From contig NZ_CP159258.1 in the NCBI RefSeq assembly GCF_040438925.1, forward strand, positions 1,130,001-1,194,000: 64,000 nucleotides of DNA. The letters are read 5' to 3'. This document shows positions 47,094 to 56,919 of this stretch, one piece after another. A program made the translations under genes and the position numbers. Below the pieces are notes generated by a model that did not search any database, was not told the DNA's origin, and saw only the letters and a list, made by a program, of their open reading frames with translations. Positions within the stretch are counted from its first letter, which is position 1; every line of letters begins with the position of its first letter. The DNA comes from Pseudomonas sp. MYb327. Its GTDB lineage: Bacteria > Pseudomonadota > Gammaproteobacteria > Pseudomonadales > Pseudomonadaceae.

Positions 47094-48404
47094 ATGCAAG
47101 TTTCTGTTGAAAATACTTCTGCTCTTGAGCGCCGCATGAGCATCACCGTGCCGGCTGAGCGCATCGAGACTCAGGTCAACAAGCGTCTGCAGCAGACTGC
47201 CCAAAAGGCCAAGATTGCTGGCTTCCGTCCAGGCAAAGTGCCAATGAGCGAAATCAAGCGCCGTTTCGGTGCTGAAGCTCGCCAGGAAGCTGTAGGCGAT
47301 GTGATCCAGTCTTCTTTCTACGAAGCTGTGGTTGAGCAGAAGCTGAACCCGGCTGGTTCGCCTTCGATTGAGCCTAAGTCGCTCGAAGCTGGCAAGGACC
47401 TGGAATACGTTGCTGTTTTCGAAGTGTTCCCTGAGTTCACCGTTGCCGGTTTCGAAGGTATCACTGTCGAGCGCCTGAGCGCTGAAGTGGCTGATGCCGA
47501 TCTGGACAAGATGCTGGACATCCTGCGCAAGCAGAATACCCGCTTCGAAGTGGCTGATCGCGCCGCGCAAAACGAAGACCAACTGAACATCGATTTCGTT
47601 GGCAAGGTTGATGGTGAAGTGTTCGCTGGCGGTTCCGCCAAAGGTACTCAGTTGGTCCTGGGTTCCGGCCGCATGATCCCTGGCTTTGAAGACGGTCTGG
47701 TTGGTGCAAAAGCCGGCGAAGAGCGTGTTCTGAACCTGACTTTCCCAGAGGATTATCAGAACCTCGACCTGGCCGGCAAAACTGCCGAGTTCACCGTTAC
47801 CGTGAACACTGTTTCCGAGCCTAAACTGCCAGAGCTGACCGAAGAGTTCTTCGCTCAATTCGGCATCAAGGAAACTGGCCTGGAAGGCTTCCGCACCGAA
47901 GTTCGCAAGAACATGGAGCGCGAGCTGCGTCAGGCGATCAAGTCCAAGGTCAAGAATCAGGTAATGGACGGTCTGCTGACCACCAACCCGATCGAAGTGC
48001 CAAAGGCTCTGCTGTCGAACGAAGTTGACCGTCTGCGCGTGCAGGCTGTTCAGCAGTTCGGTGGCAACATCAAGCCTGACCAACTGCCGGCCGAGCTGTT
48101 CGAAGAGCAAGCCAAGCGTCGTGTTGTGCTGGGCCTGATCGTGGCTGAAGTGGTCAAGCAATTCGACCTGAAGCCTGACGAAGCCCGCGTTCGCGAGATG
48201 ATTCAGGAAATGGCTTCGGCCTACCAAGAGCCTGAGCAAGTGGTGTCCTGGTACTACAAGAACGACCAGCAACTGAGCGAAGTTCGTTCGGTTGTGCTGG
48301 AAGAGCAAGTTGTGGATACTGTTCTGCAGAAAGCTAGCGTGACCGACAAATCGGTCTCTTACGAAGAAGCGGTCAAGCCGGTAGAAGCTCCACAAGCCGA
48401 CTGA
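47094..48404 (+). CDS. tig: Trigger factor
   Basis: Trigger factor is the ribosome-associated chaperone and prolyl isomerase that meets nascent chains at the exit tunnel. The 436-residue product has the N-terminal ribosome-binding domain with the signature GFRPGKVP (about residues 43-50), the FKBP-like domain (about 150-245, with [15 protein letters not shown] and [17 protein letters not shown]) and the C-terminal helical arms. The start at 47094 follows CGAGGAA. It opens the tig-clpP-clpX-lon block, with no gene in between. Confidence 0.97.
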   Translation: MQVSVENTSALERRMSITVPAERIETQVNKRLQQTAQKAKIAGFRPGKVPMSEIKRRFGAEARQEAVGDVIQSSFYEAVVEQKLNPAGSPSIEPKSLEAGKDLEYVAVFEVFPEFTVAGFEGITVERLSAEVADADLDKMLDILRKQNTRFEVADRAAQNEDQLNIDFVGKVDGEVFAGGSAKGTQLVLGSGRMIPGFEDGLVGAKAGEERVLNLTFPEDYQNLDLAGKTAEFTVTVNTVSEPKLPELTEEFFAQFGIKETGLEGFRTEVRKNMERELRQAIKSKVKNQVMDGLLTTNPIEVPKALLSNEVDRLRVQAVQQFGGNIKPDQLPAELFEEQAKRRVVLGLIVAEVVKQFDLKPDEARVREMIQEMASAYQEPEQVVSWYYKNDQQLSEVRSVVLEEQVVDTVLQKASVTDKSVSYEEAVKPVEAPQAD

Positions 48405-48430
48405 TCAGTTTTGCGGTAAGAAGCACACAC

Positions 48431-48458
48431 CATAAGCCAGCCTTCGAGCTGGCTTATG
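48431..48458 (+). terminator. Hairpin between tig and clpP
   Basis: The stem CATAAGCCAG/CTGGCTTATG is perfect over ten base pairs but no U-run follows. It is either a weak terminator or an mRNA processing/stability element. Confidence 0.5.
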
Positions 48459-48497
48459 CGTATTCAAGACATAACTATTTGGGAGTGACTGCAGAGC

Positions 48498-49133
48498 ATG
48501 TTCCGTAATTCGTATATTCAGCAGAACTCTGATATCCAGGCCGCAGGCGGCCTGGTCCCGATGGTTGTCGAGCAGTCTGCTCGTGGCGAGCGCGCCTATG
48601 ACATCTACTCGCGCCTTCTCAAGGAGCGAGTGATCTTTCTGGTTGGTCCGGTAGAAGACTACATGGCCAATCTGATTTGCGCGCAGTTGCTGTTCCTTGA
48701 AGCGGAAAACCCGGACAAGGACATCCATCTCTACATCAACTCCCCGGGCGGTTCGGTGACAGCAGGCATGTCGATCTATGACACCATGCAGTTCATCAAA
48801 CCTAATGTTTCGACCACCTGTATCGGTCAGGCGTGCAGCATGGGTGCGTTCTTGCTGACGGCCGGCGCCCCGGGCAAGCGTTACTGCCTGCCAAACTCAC
48901 GTGTGATGATTCACCAGCCATTGGGCGGTTTCCAGGGCCAGGCCTCGGATATCGAAATCCATGCCAAGGAAATCCTCTTCATCCGTGAGCGTCTCAACTC
49001 GCTGATGGCCAAGCATAGCGGTCGCACTCTTGAAGAAATCGAGCGCGACACCAACCGCGACAATTTCATGAGTGCAGAAGCAGCGCGTGAATATGGCTTG
49101 ATCGATGAAGTGATCAGCCAGCGCCCCGCTTAA
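48498..49133 (+). CDS. clpP: ATP-dependent Clp protease proteolytic subunit
   Basis: ClpP forms the double-ring serine protease chamber that ClpX and ClpA feed. The 211-residue product has the full catalytic triad: Ser114 in GQACSMGAF, His139 in MIHQPLGG and Asp188 in [10 protein letters not shown]. The N-terminal ~15 residues are likely cleaved off, as in E. coli. It lies between tig and clpX on the same strand, 110 bases before clpX. Confidence 0.98.
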   Translation: MFRNSYIQQNSDIQAAGGLVPMVVEQSARGERAYDIYSRLLKERVIFLVGPVEDYMANLICAQLLFLEAENPDKDIHLYINSPGGSVTAGMSIYDTMQFIKPNVSTTCIGQACSMGAFLLTAGAPGKRYCLPNSRVMIHQPLGGFQGQASDIEIHAKEILFIRERLNSLMAKHSGRTLEEIERDTNRDNFMSAEAAREYGLIDEVISQRPA

Positions 49134-49175
49134 ATAAGCAACTCAAATAGGGGTGGTCAGCGCGTCTGATCACCG

Positions 49176-49195
49176 GCGGGCTTGAAAAAGCCCGC
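49176..49195 (+). terminator. Hairpin between clpP and clpX
   Basis: GCGGGCTT and AAGCCCGC form an eight-bp stem with a four-base loop. No T-run follows, so partial termination or mRNA processing is likelier than a full stop. Confidence 0.5.
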
Positions 49196-49243
49196 AATAG
49201 CCTTCATCTTGTGTTGCAAGCCTATCGGATTTGGATCGAACGA

Positions 49244-50527
49244 ATGACTGACACCCGCAACGGCGAGGACAACGGCAAGCTGCTCTATTGCTCCTTCTGT
49301 GGCAAAAGCCAGCATGAAGTACGCAAATTGATTGCCGGCCCCTCGGTCTTTATCTGCGACGAGTGCGTCGACCTGTGCAATGACATCATCCGTGAGGAGG
49401 TGCAGGAAGCCCAGGCCGAAAGCAGCGCGCATAAATTGCCTTCGCCTAAAGAAATCAGCGGCATCCTCGATCAGTACGTGATTGGTCAGGAGCGTGCGAA
49501 AAAGGTTCTGGCCGTAGCGGTGTACAACCACTACAAACGTCTGAACCAGCGTGACAAAAAGAATGACGACGTCGAACTCGGCAAGAGCAACATCTTGCTG
49601 ATCGGCCCGACAGGCTCGGGTAAAACCCTGCTTGCCGAAACACTGGCTCGTTTACTGAACGTTCCGTTCACCATCGCCGACGCAACCACCCTCACCGAGG
49701 CGGGTTATGTGGGGGAAGATGTCGAGAACATCATTCAGAAGCTGCTGCAGAAGTGCGACTACGACGTGGAAAAAGCCCAGATGGGCATTGTCTACATCGA
49801 TGAGATCGACAAGATTTCGCGCAAGTCTGACAACCCGTCGATCACCCGGGACGTTTCCGGTGAAGGCGTGCAGCAGGCCCTGCTCAAGTTGATCGAAGGT
49901 ACGGTCGCTTCCGTTCCACCTCAAGGTGGTCGCAAGCATCCGCAGCAGGAATTCCTTCAGGTTGACACCCGTAACATCCTGTTCATCTGCGGTGGTGCGT
50001 TCTCCGGTCTGGAAAAGGTTATTCAAAACCGTTCCACCAAGGGCGGCATCGGTTTCAACGCAGAAGTGCGCAGCAAGGAAGAAGGCAAGAAAGTCGGTGA
50101 GTCCCTGCGTGAAGTTGAGCCTGACGATTTGGTCAAGTTCGGTCTGATTCCGGAATTCGTCGGTCGTCTGCCAGTTCTTGCAACGCTGGACGAGCTTGAT
50201 GAAGCTGCTTTGATGCAGATCCTCACCGAGCCAAAAAATGCTCTGACCAAGCAGTATGCCAAGTTGTTCGAGATGGAAGGCGTGGACCTGGAATTCCGGG
50301 CCGACGCGCTGAAATCGGTCGCTAAACGTGCCCTGGAGCGTAAAACCGGTGCCCGTGGTCTGCGGTCGATTCTCGAAGGTGTATTGCTCGACACTATGTA
50401 TGAAATCCCCTCGCAATCCGAGGTGAGTAAAGTAGTGATCGATGAAAGCGTGATAGAAGGCAAGTCCAAGCCACTGTATATCTATGAAAACAGTGAGCCT
50501 GCTGCCAAGGCCGCGCCAGACGCTTAA
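49244..50527 (+). CDS. clpX: ATP-dependent Clp protease, ATP-binding subunit ClpX
   Basis: ClpX is the hexameric AAA+ unfoldase that delivers substrates to ClpP. The 427-residue product has an N-terminal C4 zinc domain (Cys at about 16, 19, 38 and 41), Walker A GPTGSGKT, Walker [10 protein letters not shown], the pore loop GYVGED, the ClpP-docking IGF loop (GGIGFNAE) and the sensor 2 segment GARGLRS. The start at 49244 gives the usual [10 protein letters not shown]-terminus; a longer frame has no ribosome site. It ends with a strong terminator, so lon is a separate unit. Confidence 0.98.
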   Translation: MTDTRNGEDNGKLLYCSFCGKSQHEVRKLIAGPSVFICDECVDLCNDIIREEVQEAQAESSAHKLPSPKEISGILDQYVIGQERAKKVLAVAVYNHYKRLNQRDKKNDDVELGKSNILLIGPTGSGKTLLAETLARLLNVPFTIADATTLTEAGYVGEDVENIIQKLLQKCDYDVEKAQMGIVYIDEIDKISRKSDNPSITRDVSGEGVQQALLKLIEGTVASVPPQGGRKHPQQEFLQVDTRNILFICGGAFSGLEKVIQNRSTKGGIGFNAEVRSKEEGKKVGESLREVEPDDLVKFGLIPEFVGRLPVLATLDELDEAALMQILTEPKNALTKQYAKLFEMEGVDLEFRADALKSVAKRALERKTGARGLRSILEGVLLDTMYEIPSQSEVSKVVIDESVIEGKSKPLYIYENSEPAAKAAPDA

Positions 50528-50549
50528 GCGTCACGCAGCCGGTACAAAG

Positions 50550-50577
50550 AAGGGGCCTTCGGGCCCCTTTGCTTTTT
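50550..50577 (+). terminator. Rho-independent terminator of clpX
   Basis: The stem AAGGGGCC/GGCCCCTT with a stable TTCG tetraloop is followed by TTGCTTTTT. Confidence 0.9.
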
Positions 50578-50601
50578 GCGCGTTTTTACTCAGTCTTTGT
50601 G

Positions 50602-50630
50602 CTTGTTTTTTTTAAAGGCTGCCCCCATCT
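50602..50630 (+). promoter_or_regulatory. Candidate heat-shock (sigma32) promoter of lon
   Basis: CTTGTT (50602-50607) and CCCCATCT (50623-50630) with 15 bp between closely follow the sigma32 pattern CTTGAA-N(11-16)-CCCCATNT. It lies just upstream of lon, a known heat-shock gene in E. coli. Confidence 0.65.
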
Positions 50631-50688
50631 TGGTTTCAAGCTTACTTCCATCTGTTTACGGCCTTATGGCCGCCGTAGAGGCGAAATC

Positions 50689-53085
50689 ATGAAGACAACC
50701 ATCGAATTGCCTCTCCTGCCATTGCGTGATGTAGTGGTTTATCCGCACATGGTTATCCCGCTGTTCGTGGGGCGCGAGAAATCCATCGAAGCCCTTGAGG
50801 CTGCGATGACGGGTGACAAGCAGATCCTTCTGCTGGCTCAGAGAAACCCTGCTGACGATGATCCCGGAGAAGACGCGCTTTATCGCGTGGGTACGATTGC
50901 TACCGTGTTGCAGCTGCTCAAACTGCCTGATGGCACGGTCAAGGTTCTGGTCGAAGGCGAACAGCGCGGCACCGTAGAGCGTTTCAGCGAAGTGGACGGC
51001 CATTGCCGTGCCGAAGTGTCGCTGATCGACGAAGTCGACGCGCCCGAGCGTGAGTCGGAAGTATTCGTTCGCAGCCTGCTCTCCCAGTTCGAACAATATG
51101 TGCAGTTGGGCAAGAAAGTCCCTGCTGAAGTCCTGTCGTCGCTCAACAGCATTGACGAGCCAGGGCGTCTGGTCGATACCATGGCCGCGCACATGGCGCT
51201 GAAAATCGAGCAGAAGCAGGAAATTCTCGAAATCATAGATTTGTCGGCCCGGGTCGAGCATGTACTGGCTCTGCTGGACGCCGAAATCGACCTGCTGCAA
51301 GTCGAAAAACGCATTCGTGGTCGCGTTAAAAAGCAAATGGAGCGCAGTCAGCGCGAGTACTACCTGAATGAGCAAATGAAGGCCATTCAGAAAGAGCTCG
51401 GCGACAGCGACGAAGGCCACAACGAAGTCGAAGACCTGAAAAAGCGTATCGATGCCGCTGGACTGCCAAAAGATGCGCTCGCCAAAGCGACCGCAGAGCT
51501 GAACAAGCTCAAGCAAATGTCGCCAATGTCCGCGGAAGCGACCGTGGTACGTTCGTACATCGACTGGCTGGTTCAGGTGCCGTGGAAGGCTCAAAGCAAG
51601 GTACGCCTCGATCTGGCGCGTGCAGAAGACATTCTCGACGCCGATCACTACGGTCTGGAAGAAGTTAAGGAACGCATCCTCGAATACCTCGCCGTGCAGA
51701 AGCGCGTGAAGAAAATTCGTGGTCCGGTGTTGTGCCTCGTAGGTCCTCCAGGGGTAGGTAAGACCTCTCTTGCGGAGTCGATTGCTCACGCCACTAACCG
51801 TAAATTCGTCCGCATGGCCCTCGGTGGCGTACGCGATGAGGCGGAGATTCGTGGCCATCGCCGTACTTACATCGGTTCGATGCCAGGAAGATTGATTCAA
51901 AAGATGACGAAGGTGGGCGTCCGCAACCCGCTGTTCCTGCTCGATGAAATCGACAAGATGGGCAGCGACATGCGTGGCGATCCGGCGTCGGCATTGCTGG
52001 AAGTGCTCGATCCAGAGCAGAACCACAATTTTAACGATCACTATCTGGAGGTCGATTACGACCTGTCCGATGTGATGTTCCTCTGCACCTCGAACTCCAT
52101 GAACATCCCACCGGCTCTCTTGGACCGGATGGAAGTGATTCGTCTGCCCGGCTACACCGAAGACGAGAAAATCAACATCGCCGTCAAATACCTCTCGCCG
52201 AAGCAGATTACTGCCAATGGCTTGAAGAAAGGCGAGCTCGAATTCGAAGCCGAAGCGATCCGTGACATCATCCGCTACTACACCCGGGAAGCCGGCGTGC
52301 GGGGGCTGGAGCGCCAGATTGCCAAGGTTTGCCGCAAGGCTGTCAAAGAGCATGCACTGGAAAAACGCTTCTCGGTGAAGGTCACCGCAGACATGCTGGA
52401 GCACTTCCTGGGGGTGCGGAAATTCCGTTACGGCCTGGCAGAACAGCAGGATCAGATTGGCCAGGTTACCGGGTTGGCGTGGACTCAAGTGGGCGGTGAA
52501 TTGCTGACCATCGAAGCCGCCGTCGTGCCGGGTAAAGGTCAATTGATCAAGACCGGTTCTCTGGGTGACGTGATGGTCGAATCGATCACTGCAGCCTTGA
52601 CCGTTGTTCGCAGCCGCGCGAAGAGCCTGGGCATCCCCCTGGACTTCCACGAGAAGCGTGACACGCACATCCACATGCCGGAAGGGGCGACTCCGAAGGA
52701 CGGTCCTAGTGCCGGTGTGGGCATGTGCACGGCACTGGTCTCGGCATTAACCGGCATTCCCGTACGTGCGGATGTTGCCATGACCGGTGAAATCACCTTG
52801 CGTGGTCAGGTATTGGCGATCGGTGGTTTGAAAGAAAAACTGCTGGCCGCTCACCGGGGCGGAATCAAGACCGTGATCATTCCTGAAGAGAATGTTCGCG
52901 ATCTGAAGGAAATTCCTGACAATATCAAGCAAGATCTACAGATTAAACCGGTTAAATGGATTGACGAGGTCCTGCAAATTGCGCTGCAATACGCGCCGGA
53001 GCCCTTGCCGGATGTGGCTCCGGAGATAGTCGCAAAGGATGAAAAGCGCGAGTCGGATTCTAAGGAAAGAATTAGCACGCATTAG
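50689..53085 (+). CDS. lon: ATP-dependent protease La
   Basis: Lon is the AAA+ protease that degrades misfolded and regulatory proteins in the cytoplasm. The 798-residue product has the N-terminal substrate domain (from LPLLPLRDVVVYPHMV), Walker A GPPGVGKT, Walker B FLLDEIDK and the C-terminal Ser-Lys dyad: Ser at about 674 in PKDGPSAGVG and Lys at about 717 in GGLKEKLLAAHRGG. The start at 50689 follows AGAGGCG. A second, LonB-type protease could be elsewhere. Likely heat-induced, in view of the promoter upstream. Confidence 0.98.
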   Translation: MKTTIELPLLPLRDVVVYPHMVIPLFVGREKSIEALEAAMTGDKQILLLAQRNPADDDPGEDALYRVGTIATVLQLLKLPDGTVKVLVEGEQRGTVERFSEVDGHCRAEVSLIDEVDAPERESEVFVRSLLSQFEQYVQLGKKVPAEVLSSLNSIDEPGRLVDTMAAHMALKIEQKQEILEIIDLSARVEHVLALLDAEIDLLQVEKRIRGRVKKQMERSQREYYLNEQMKAIQKELGDSDEGHNEVEDLKKRIDAAGLPKDALAKATAELNKLKQMSPMSAEATVVRSYIDWLVQVPWKAQSKVRLDLARAEDILDADHYGLEEVKERILEYLAVQKRVKKIRGPVLCLVGPPGVGKTSLAESIAHATNRKFVRMALGGVRDEAEIRGHRRTYIGSMPGRLIQKMTKVGVRNPLFLLDEIDKMGSDMRGDPASALLEVLDPEQNHNFNDHYLEVDYDLSDVMFLCTSNSMNIPPALLDRMEVIRLPGYTEDEKINIAVKYLSPKQITANGLKKGELEFEAEAIRDIIRYYTREAGVRGLERQIAKVCRKAVKEHALEKRFSVKVTADMLEHFLGVRKFRYGLAEQQDQIGQVTGLAWTQVGGELLTIEAAVVPGKGQLIKTGSLGDVMVESITAALTVVRSRAKSLGIPLDFHEKRDTHIHMPEGATPKDGPSAGVGMCTALVSALTGIPVRADVAMTGEITLRGQVLAIGGLKEKLLAAHRGGIKTVIIPEENVRDLKEIPDNIKQDLQIKPVKWIDEVLQIALQYAPEPLPDVAPEIVAKDEKRESDSKERISTH

Positions 53086-53109
53086 TACGTATTTGCCTGG
53101 GGGGCTTCC

Positions 53110-53138
53110 TTGACAGCTTTTTAGAGCCCTTGTTATAA
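53110..53138 (+). promoter_or_regulatory. Promoter of hupB (sigma70 type)
   Basis: TTGACA (53110-53115) and TTATAA (53133-53138), with a 17-bp spacer, stand about 96 bp before the hupB start. This is close to consensus, in keeping with high HU expression. Confidence 0.8.
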
Positions 53139-53234
53139 AGCGGCTCTTAAGTGTCTGTAGGCCATTCAGCACTCGTTTTTGCTTTCACCAAAAAAACTTA
53201 GAATCATACTCAAATAGATATAAGGGGACTTAGA

Positions 53235-53507
53235 GTGAACAAGTCGGAACTGATTGATGCTATCGCTGCATCCGCTGATATCCCGAAAGCTGCTGCTGGC
53301 CGTGCGCTGGACGCTGTAATCGAATCCGTCACTGGCGCTCTCAAGGCTGGCGACTCCGTTGTTCTGGTTGGTTTCGGTACTTTCTCCGTAACTGATCGTC
53401 CAGCTCGCATCGGTCGTAACCCACAGACTGGTAAGACACTGGAAATCGCGGCAGCCAAAAAACCAGGTTTCAAAGCCGGTAAAGCACTGAAAGAAGCTGT
53501 CAACTAA
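53235..53507 (+). CDS. hupB: DNA-binding protein HU-beta
   Basis: HU-beta is a histone-like architectural protein that bends and compacts DNA. The 90-residue product is full length: [16 protein letters not shown] at the start, [21 protein letters not shown] (the DNA-inserting beta arm with its RNPQTG tip) and [17 protein letters not shown] at the end. The start codon is GTG, seven bases after AAGGGG. It has its own strong promoter after lon, as in E. coli and other proteobacteria. Confidence 0.97.
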   Translation: MNKSELIDAIAASADIPKAAAGRALDAVIESVTGALKAGDSVVLVGFGTFSVTDRPARIGRNPQTGKTLEIAAAKKPGFKAGKALKEAVN

Positions 53508-53560
53508 GTTCGATTCAGGTTTTTGCCTATCCGGGTCGGGGTCAAGCCTGACCTGGCAGC

Positions 53561-53638
53561 GGAGCGGTAGTCCAGTCGGCAGGTCGCCGGTCCGAGACAC
53601 CGAGGCTCGCAAGTTCGAGTCATCGGTCCGCTCCGTCA
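53561..53638 (+). pseudogene. Decayed tRNA-Asp-like sequence
   Basis: The 78 bases keep a perfect acceptor stem GGAGCGG/CCGCTCC as in bacterial tRNA-Asp, the following TAGT-CAGTCGG of the D-arm and TTCGAGT of the T-loop. But the end is GTCA in place of GCCA, the anticodon loop reads CCGAGAC (C at 33 in place of U, anticodon no longer GUC), the anticodon stem has a mismatch and the T-stem hardly pairs. A terminator follows at once. I read it as a pseudo-tRNA derived from tRNA-Asp. An atypical functional RNA cannot be excluded. Confidence 0.6.
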
Positions 53639-53646
53639 GTTACGAG

Positions 53647-53676
53647 AAGGCGCATCCTCGGATGCGCCTTTCTTCT
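53647..53676 (+). terminator. Rho-independent terminator after the pseudo-tRNA
   Basis: The stem AAGGCGCATCC/GGATGCGCCTT with a two-base loop is followed by TCTTC. It ends the hupB (and pseudo-tRNA) transcript. Confidence 0.85.
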
Positions 53677-53740
53677 ATCCGGATTCTACCCACGCTCCAC
53701 GGTTGCCTAATTTTGAAGTTCAACCGTTTATGGGGGACGC

Positions 53741-55612
53741 ATGCTGCAGAACATCAGGGACAATTCACAAGGCTGGATTGCCAAGACCATCATCGGCGTC
53801 ATCGTTGCATTGATGGCTTTGACTGGTTTCGACGCCATTTTCCAGGCCACGACGCACAAGAATGAAGCGGCGAAGGTCAATGGCGATGACATCAGCCAGA
53901 ACGAGCTGAGCCAGGCGGTCGATATGCAACGCCGTCAACTCATGCAACAGCTGGGCAAGGATTTCGATGCCTCCTTGCTCGATGAGAAAATGCTGCGCGA
54001 ATCGGCCCTTAAAGGCCTGATCGATCGCAAACTGCTGCTGCAAGGCGCAGAGAACTCGAAGTTCGCTTTTTCCGAAGCGGCTTTGGATCAGGTCATCCTG
54101 CAAACACCTGAATTCCAGGTGGATGGCAAGTTCAGTCCTGAGCGTTTCGATCAGGTCATTCGACAACTCGGTTACAGCCGTATGCAATTCCGCCAGATGT
54201 TGGCTCAGGAAATGCTGATTGGCCAACTGCGCGCCGGTCTGGCGGGTAGCGGTTTCGTCACCGATGCACAGGTTCTGGCCTTTGCCCGTCTGGAAAAACA
54301 GACTCGCGATTTCGCTTCCCTGAACATCAAGGCTGATCCGGCGGCAGTGAAACTGACCGACGATGAAGTCAAAGCCTACTACGACGAACACGCCAAGGAA
54401 TTCATGACGCCGGATCAGGTGGTCATCGATTACCTGGAGTTGAAGAAGGCTTCCTTCTTTGATCAGGTCAGCGTCAAGGACGAAGACCTGCAAGCGGCGT
54501 ATCAGAAAGAAACCGCCAACCTGTCCGAACAACGCCGGGCTGCGCACATTCTGATCGAAGTGAACGACAAGACCACTGAAGCCCAGGCCAAAGCCAAGAT
54601 CGACGAGGTCAAGGCACGTCTGGCCAAAGGCGAGAAATTCGAGGCCCTGGCCAAGGAGTTCTCCCAGGATCCGGGTTCGGCGAACAACGGCGGTGATCTC
54701 GGTTACGCGGGTCCTGGCGTTTACGATCCAGCGTTCGAAAAAGCGCTGTACTCGTTGGCCAAGGATCAGGTTTCCGAACCGGTTCGCACCGACTACGGTT
54801 TCCACTTGATCAAACTGTTGGGTGTGGAAGCGCCTGAAGTGCCGACATTCGCCAGCCTGAAAGACAAGCTGACCCGCGAACTGAAGGCCCAGCAGGTCGA
54901 GCAGCGTTTTGTCGAGGCGACCAAGCAACTGGAGGACGCCTCGTTCGAAGCATCCGACCTGGCCCAGCCGGCGCAAGACCTGAAACTCACCGTTCACACT
55001 TCCAAGCCATTTGGTCGTGAAGGCGGCGAGGGTGTTGCAGCCAACCGTGCCGTGGTCACTGCAGCGTTCAGTCCGGAAGTCCTGGATGAAGGTGCCAATA
55101 GCACCGCCATCGAGCTCGATCCGGAAACTGTGGTCGTGGTGCGTGCAAAGGAGCACCTCAAGCCTGCGCAACTGCCTCTGGAAAGCGTGAACGTTGCCAT
55201 TCGTGAGCAATTGACCAAGGAGCACGCGAGCGCTGCTGCCAAAACCAAGGCTGATGGTCTGATTGCGAGCCTGCGCGACGGCAAGACGCCGCTGGATAAA
55301 CCAATCGACGGTCAGAACTGGAAAGTCATCGAAGCCGCGACTCGCGCTCAGGAAGGGGTTGATCCAGCCGTGCTGCAAGCGCTGTTCCGCATGCCCAAGC
55401 CTGCGGGCAAGGACAAGCCGACCTTCAGCAGTGTGACTCTGCCTGATGGCAGCCTGATGATCGTGCGTCTAAACGGCGTGAACGAAGCCGCAACGCCGAC
55501 CGAAGAAGAGAAGGCTCAATACCGTCGCTTCCTCGCGTCGCGCATTGGTCAGCAGGACTTTGCGGCCTACCGCAAGCAGCTGGAAAGCCAAGCCGACATC
55601 AAGCGTTTCTGA
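53741..55612 (+). CDS. ppiD: Peptidyl-prolyl isomerase D, periplasmic chaperone
   Basis: PpiD is anchored in the inner membrane beside the Sec translocon and helps fold exported proteins. The 623-residue product has one N-terminal membrane helix (about 13-31), a SurA-like chaperone domain (about 40-210), a parvulin domain (about 255-360, with RRAAHILIEVND, LAKEFSQDPGSANNGGDLGY and GFHLIKLLG) and a long C-terminal region. It lies downstream of hupB as in many gammaproteobacteria. The start at 53741 follows TGGGGGA. Confidence 0.95.
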   Translation: MLQNIRDNSQGWIAKTIIGVIVALMALTGFDAIFQATTHKNEAAKVNGDDISQNELSQAVDMQRRQLMQQLGKDFDASLLDEKMLRESALKGLIDRKLLLQGAENSKFAFSEAALDQVILQTPEFQVDGKFSPERFDQVIRQLGYSRMQFRQMLAQEMLIGQLRAGLAGSGFVTDAQVLAFARLEKQTRDFASLNIKADPAAVKLTDDEVKAYYDEHAKEFMTPDQVVIDYLELKKASFFDQVSVKDEDLQAAYQKETANLSEQRRAAHILIEVNDKTTEAQAKAKIDEVKARLAKGEKFEALAKEFSQDPGSANNGGDLGYAGPGVYDPAFEKALYSLAKDQVSEPVRTDYGFHLIKLLGVEAPEVPTFASLKDKLTRELKAQQVEQRFVEATKQLEDASFEASDLAQPAQDLKLTVHTSKPFGREGGEGVAANRAVVTAAFSPEVLDEGANSTAIELDPETVVVVRAKEHLKPAQLPLESVNVAIREQLTKEHASAAAKTKADGLIASLRDGKTPLDKPIDGQNWKVIEAATRAQEGVDPAVLQALFRMPKPAGKDKPTFSSVTLPDGSLMIVRLNGVNEAATPTEEEKAQYRRFLASRIGQQDFAAYRKQLESQADIKRF

Positions 55613-55641
55613 TGCTTGACTGAGTTTTGCGCTTCACAATG

Positions 55642-55670
55642 ACCCCGGCCGAAAGGCTGGGGTTTTTTTT
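55642..55670 (+). terminator. Rho-independent terminator of ppiD
   Basis: The stem ACCCCGGCC/GGCTGGGGT with a GAAA loop (one G-T pair) is followed by a run of T. Confidence 0.93.
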
Positions 55671-55809
55671 GCATTTTGCGACAGCCGGTCTGACATTCCC
55701 ATAATCGCGGGGTCAACACACCTGTAACTGTTTTAAGACACAATCGTTGCTCCGCTAAGCATCGATCTGTTGCACAATACGCCCCGGACCGTTTTCCTCA
55801 GGATGTTCA

Positions 55810-56664
55810 ATGTTTAAATCATTTCCCATGCGTATCGCCGGGCTGGCGCTGGTGCTTGTCACCGCAGCCGGGTGCTCGTCGAAGAAAGCCGCTATTTATG
55901 AGCATGAGAACTTCGACGATTCCGGAACGTTTTCCCGTAATTACCCGGTGACTGATGCGCAGTCCTGCGAAGCTGCACGCCGTGCGTTGCTCAGCCAGGG
56001 CTACATCATCACCAGCAGCGACCCTAAACTGGTCAGCGGCCACAAGAGTTTCCAGCAGACTGGCGAGACTCACATGGAGATCAGCTTCAGTGTGGTCTGT
56101 GCCGATGACGGCAGCGAAGGGCACCATGCAACCATGTTCGCCAACGCATTGCAGGATCGCTATGCACTGAAGAAGACCAATAACTCTGCCAGCCTCGGCG
56201 TCGGTGTATTGGGCTCGGTTTCGATGCCGATTGGCTCGTCCGATGACTCGATGGTCAAGGTCGCCAGCGAAACCGTATCTTCGGCCAAGTTCTATGAGCG
56301 CTTCTTCGCCCTGGTTGAGCTGTTCCTGCCGCCGGAAGCGAAGAAAGCTGCCCACATCACTGAAAAGCCGAAAACCGATCTGGGCGTGCCTGAAGCAAAG
56401 GCTGCGCCGGCGCCGTCGGTAGCCACCCCGGCTCCTGCGGCAGAACCAGCGCCGACCCCGGAACCGGCACCTGCACCCGCACCTGCCGAGGCCACCCCAG
56501 CAGCCTCCGAGCCGGTTGCGCCGCCGCCTGAAGCTGCGCCGATTGCTCCGACACAAAGTTCCGAGCCTGCGTCATCTGCTGAAACGATTACACCGCCGTC
56601 CAATCCAGACAACATGGCTCCGCCGAGCGAGCCGATTCAGTCGATGCCGGTCTCCGGCCAGTGA
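55810..56664 (+). CDS. DUF2242 family lipoprotein
   Basis: The 284-residue product has a lipobox TAAGC (Cys at about 22), a conserved N-terminal DUF2242 domain of about 165 residues (NFDDSGTFSRNYPVTDAQSCEAARRALLSQGY; GHKSFQQTGETHMEI; ASETVSSAKFYERFFALVE) and a C-terminal tail of about 95 residues made almost only of Pro, Ala, Glu and Ser. The tail is probably a flexible periplasmic linker. The DUF2242 domain has no established function. Confidence 0.82.
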   Translation: MFKSFPMRIAGLALVLVTAAGCSSKKAAIYEHENFDDSGTFSRNYPVTDAQSCEAARRALLSQGYIITSSDPKLVSGHKSFQQTGETHMEISFSVVCADDGSEGHHATMFANALQDRYALKKTNNSASLGVGVLGSVSMPIGSSDDSMVKVASETVSSAKFYERFFALVELFLPPEAKKAAHITEKPKTDLGVPEAKAAPAPSVATPAPAAEPAPTPEPAPAPAPAEATPAASEPVAPPPEAAPIAPTQSSEPASSAETITPPSNPDNMAPPSEPIQSMPVSGQ

Positions 56665-56919
56665 AGGGTTGATGTGGCAACGGGATTGCGTGAGTCCGCA
56701 CCGATCCCGTAGCTGCAAAGATTGATCCTCGTCAAACCAGCCCGCGATCCTGCGGGATGCACCAAAAAAAACCAGTGATAAATTCCAGAACGCCTGCTAC
56801 GTTTTATTCAGTAGCGACGTACCGTCGTGTCCGCGTCATGGTTCTTTCACACGGGCACTTTATGCTCAAGGCGTTGGTCATTTATTCAGGCTTTTTCATG
56901 AGCGGTGGGGGATACAAAA

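Noticed and set aside
47067..48395. 442-codon frame opposite tig
   Set aside because: It is an antisense shadow; tig on the + strand is complete and highly conserved.
53561..53638. tRNA-Sec for the selD pathway
   Set aside because: The length of 78 bases, the GGAGCGG acceptor and the missing UCA anticodon do not fit a selenocysteine tRNA; the arms match tRNA-Asp.
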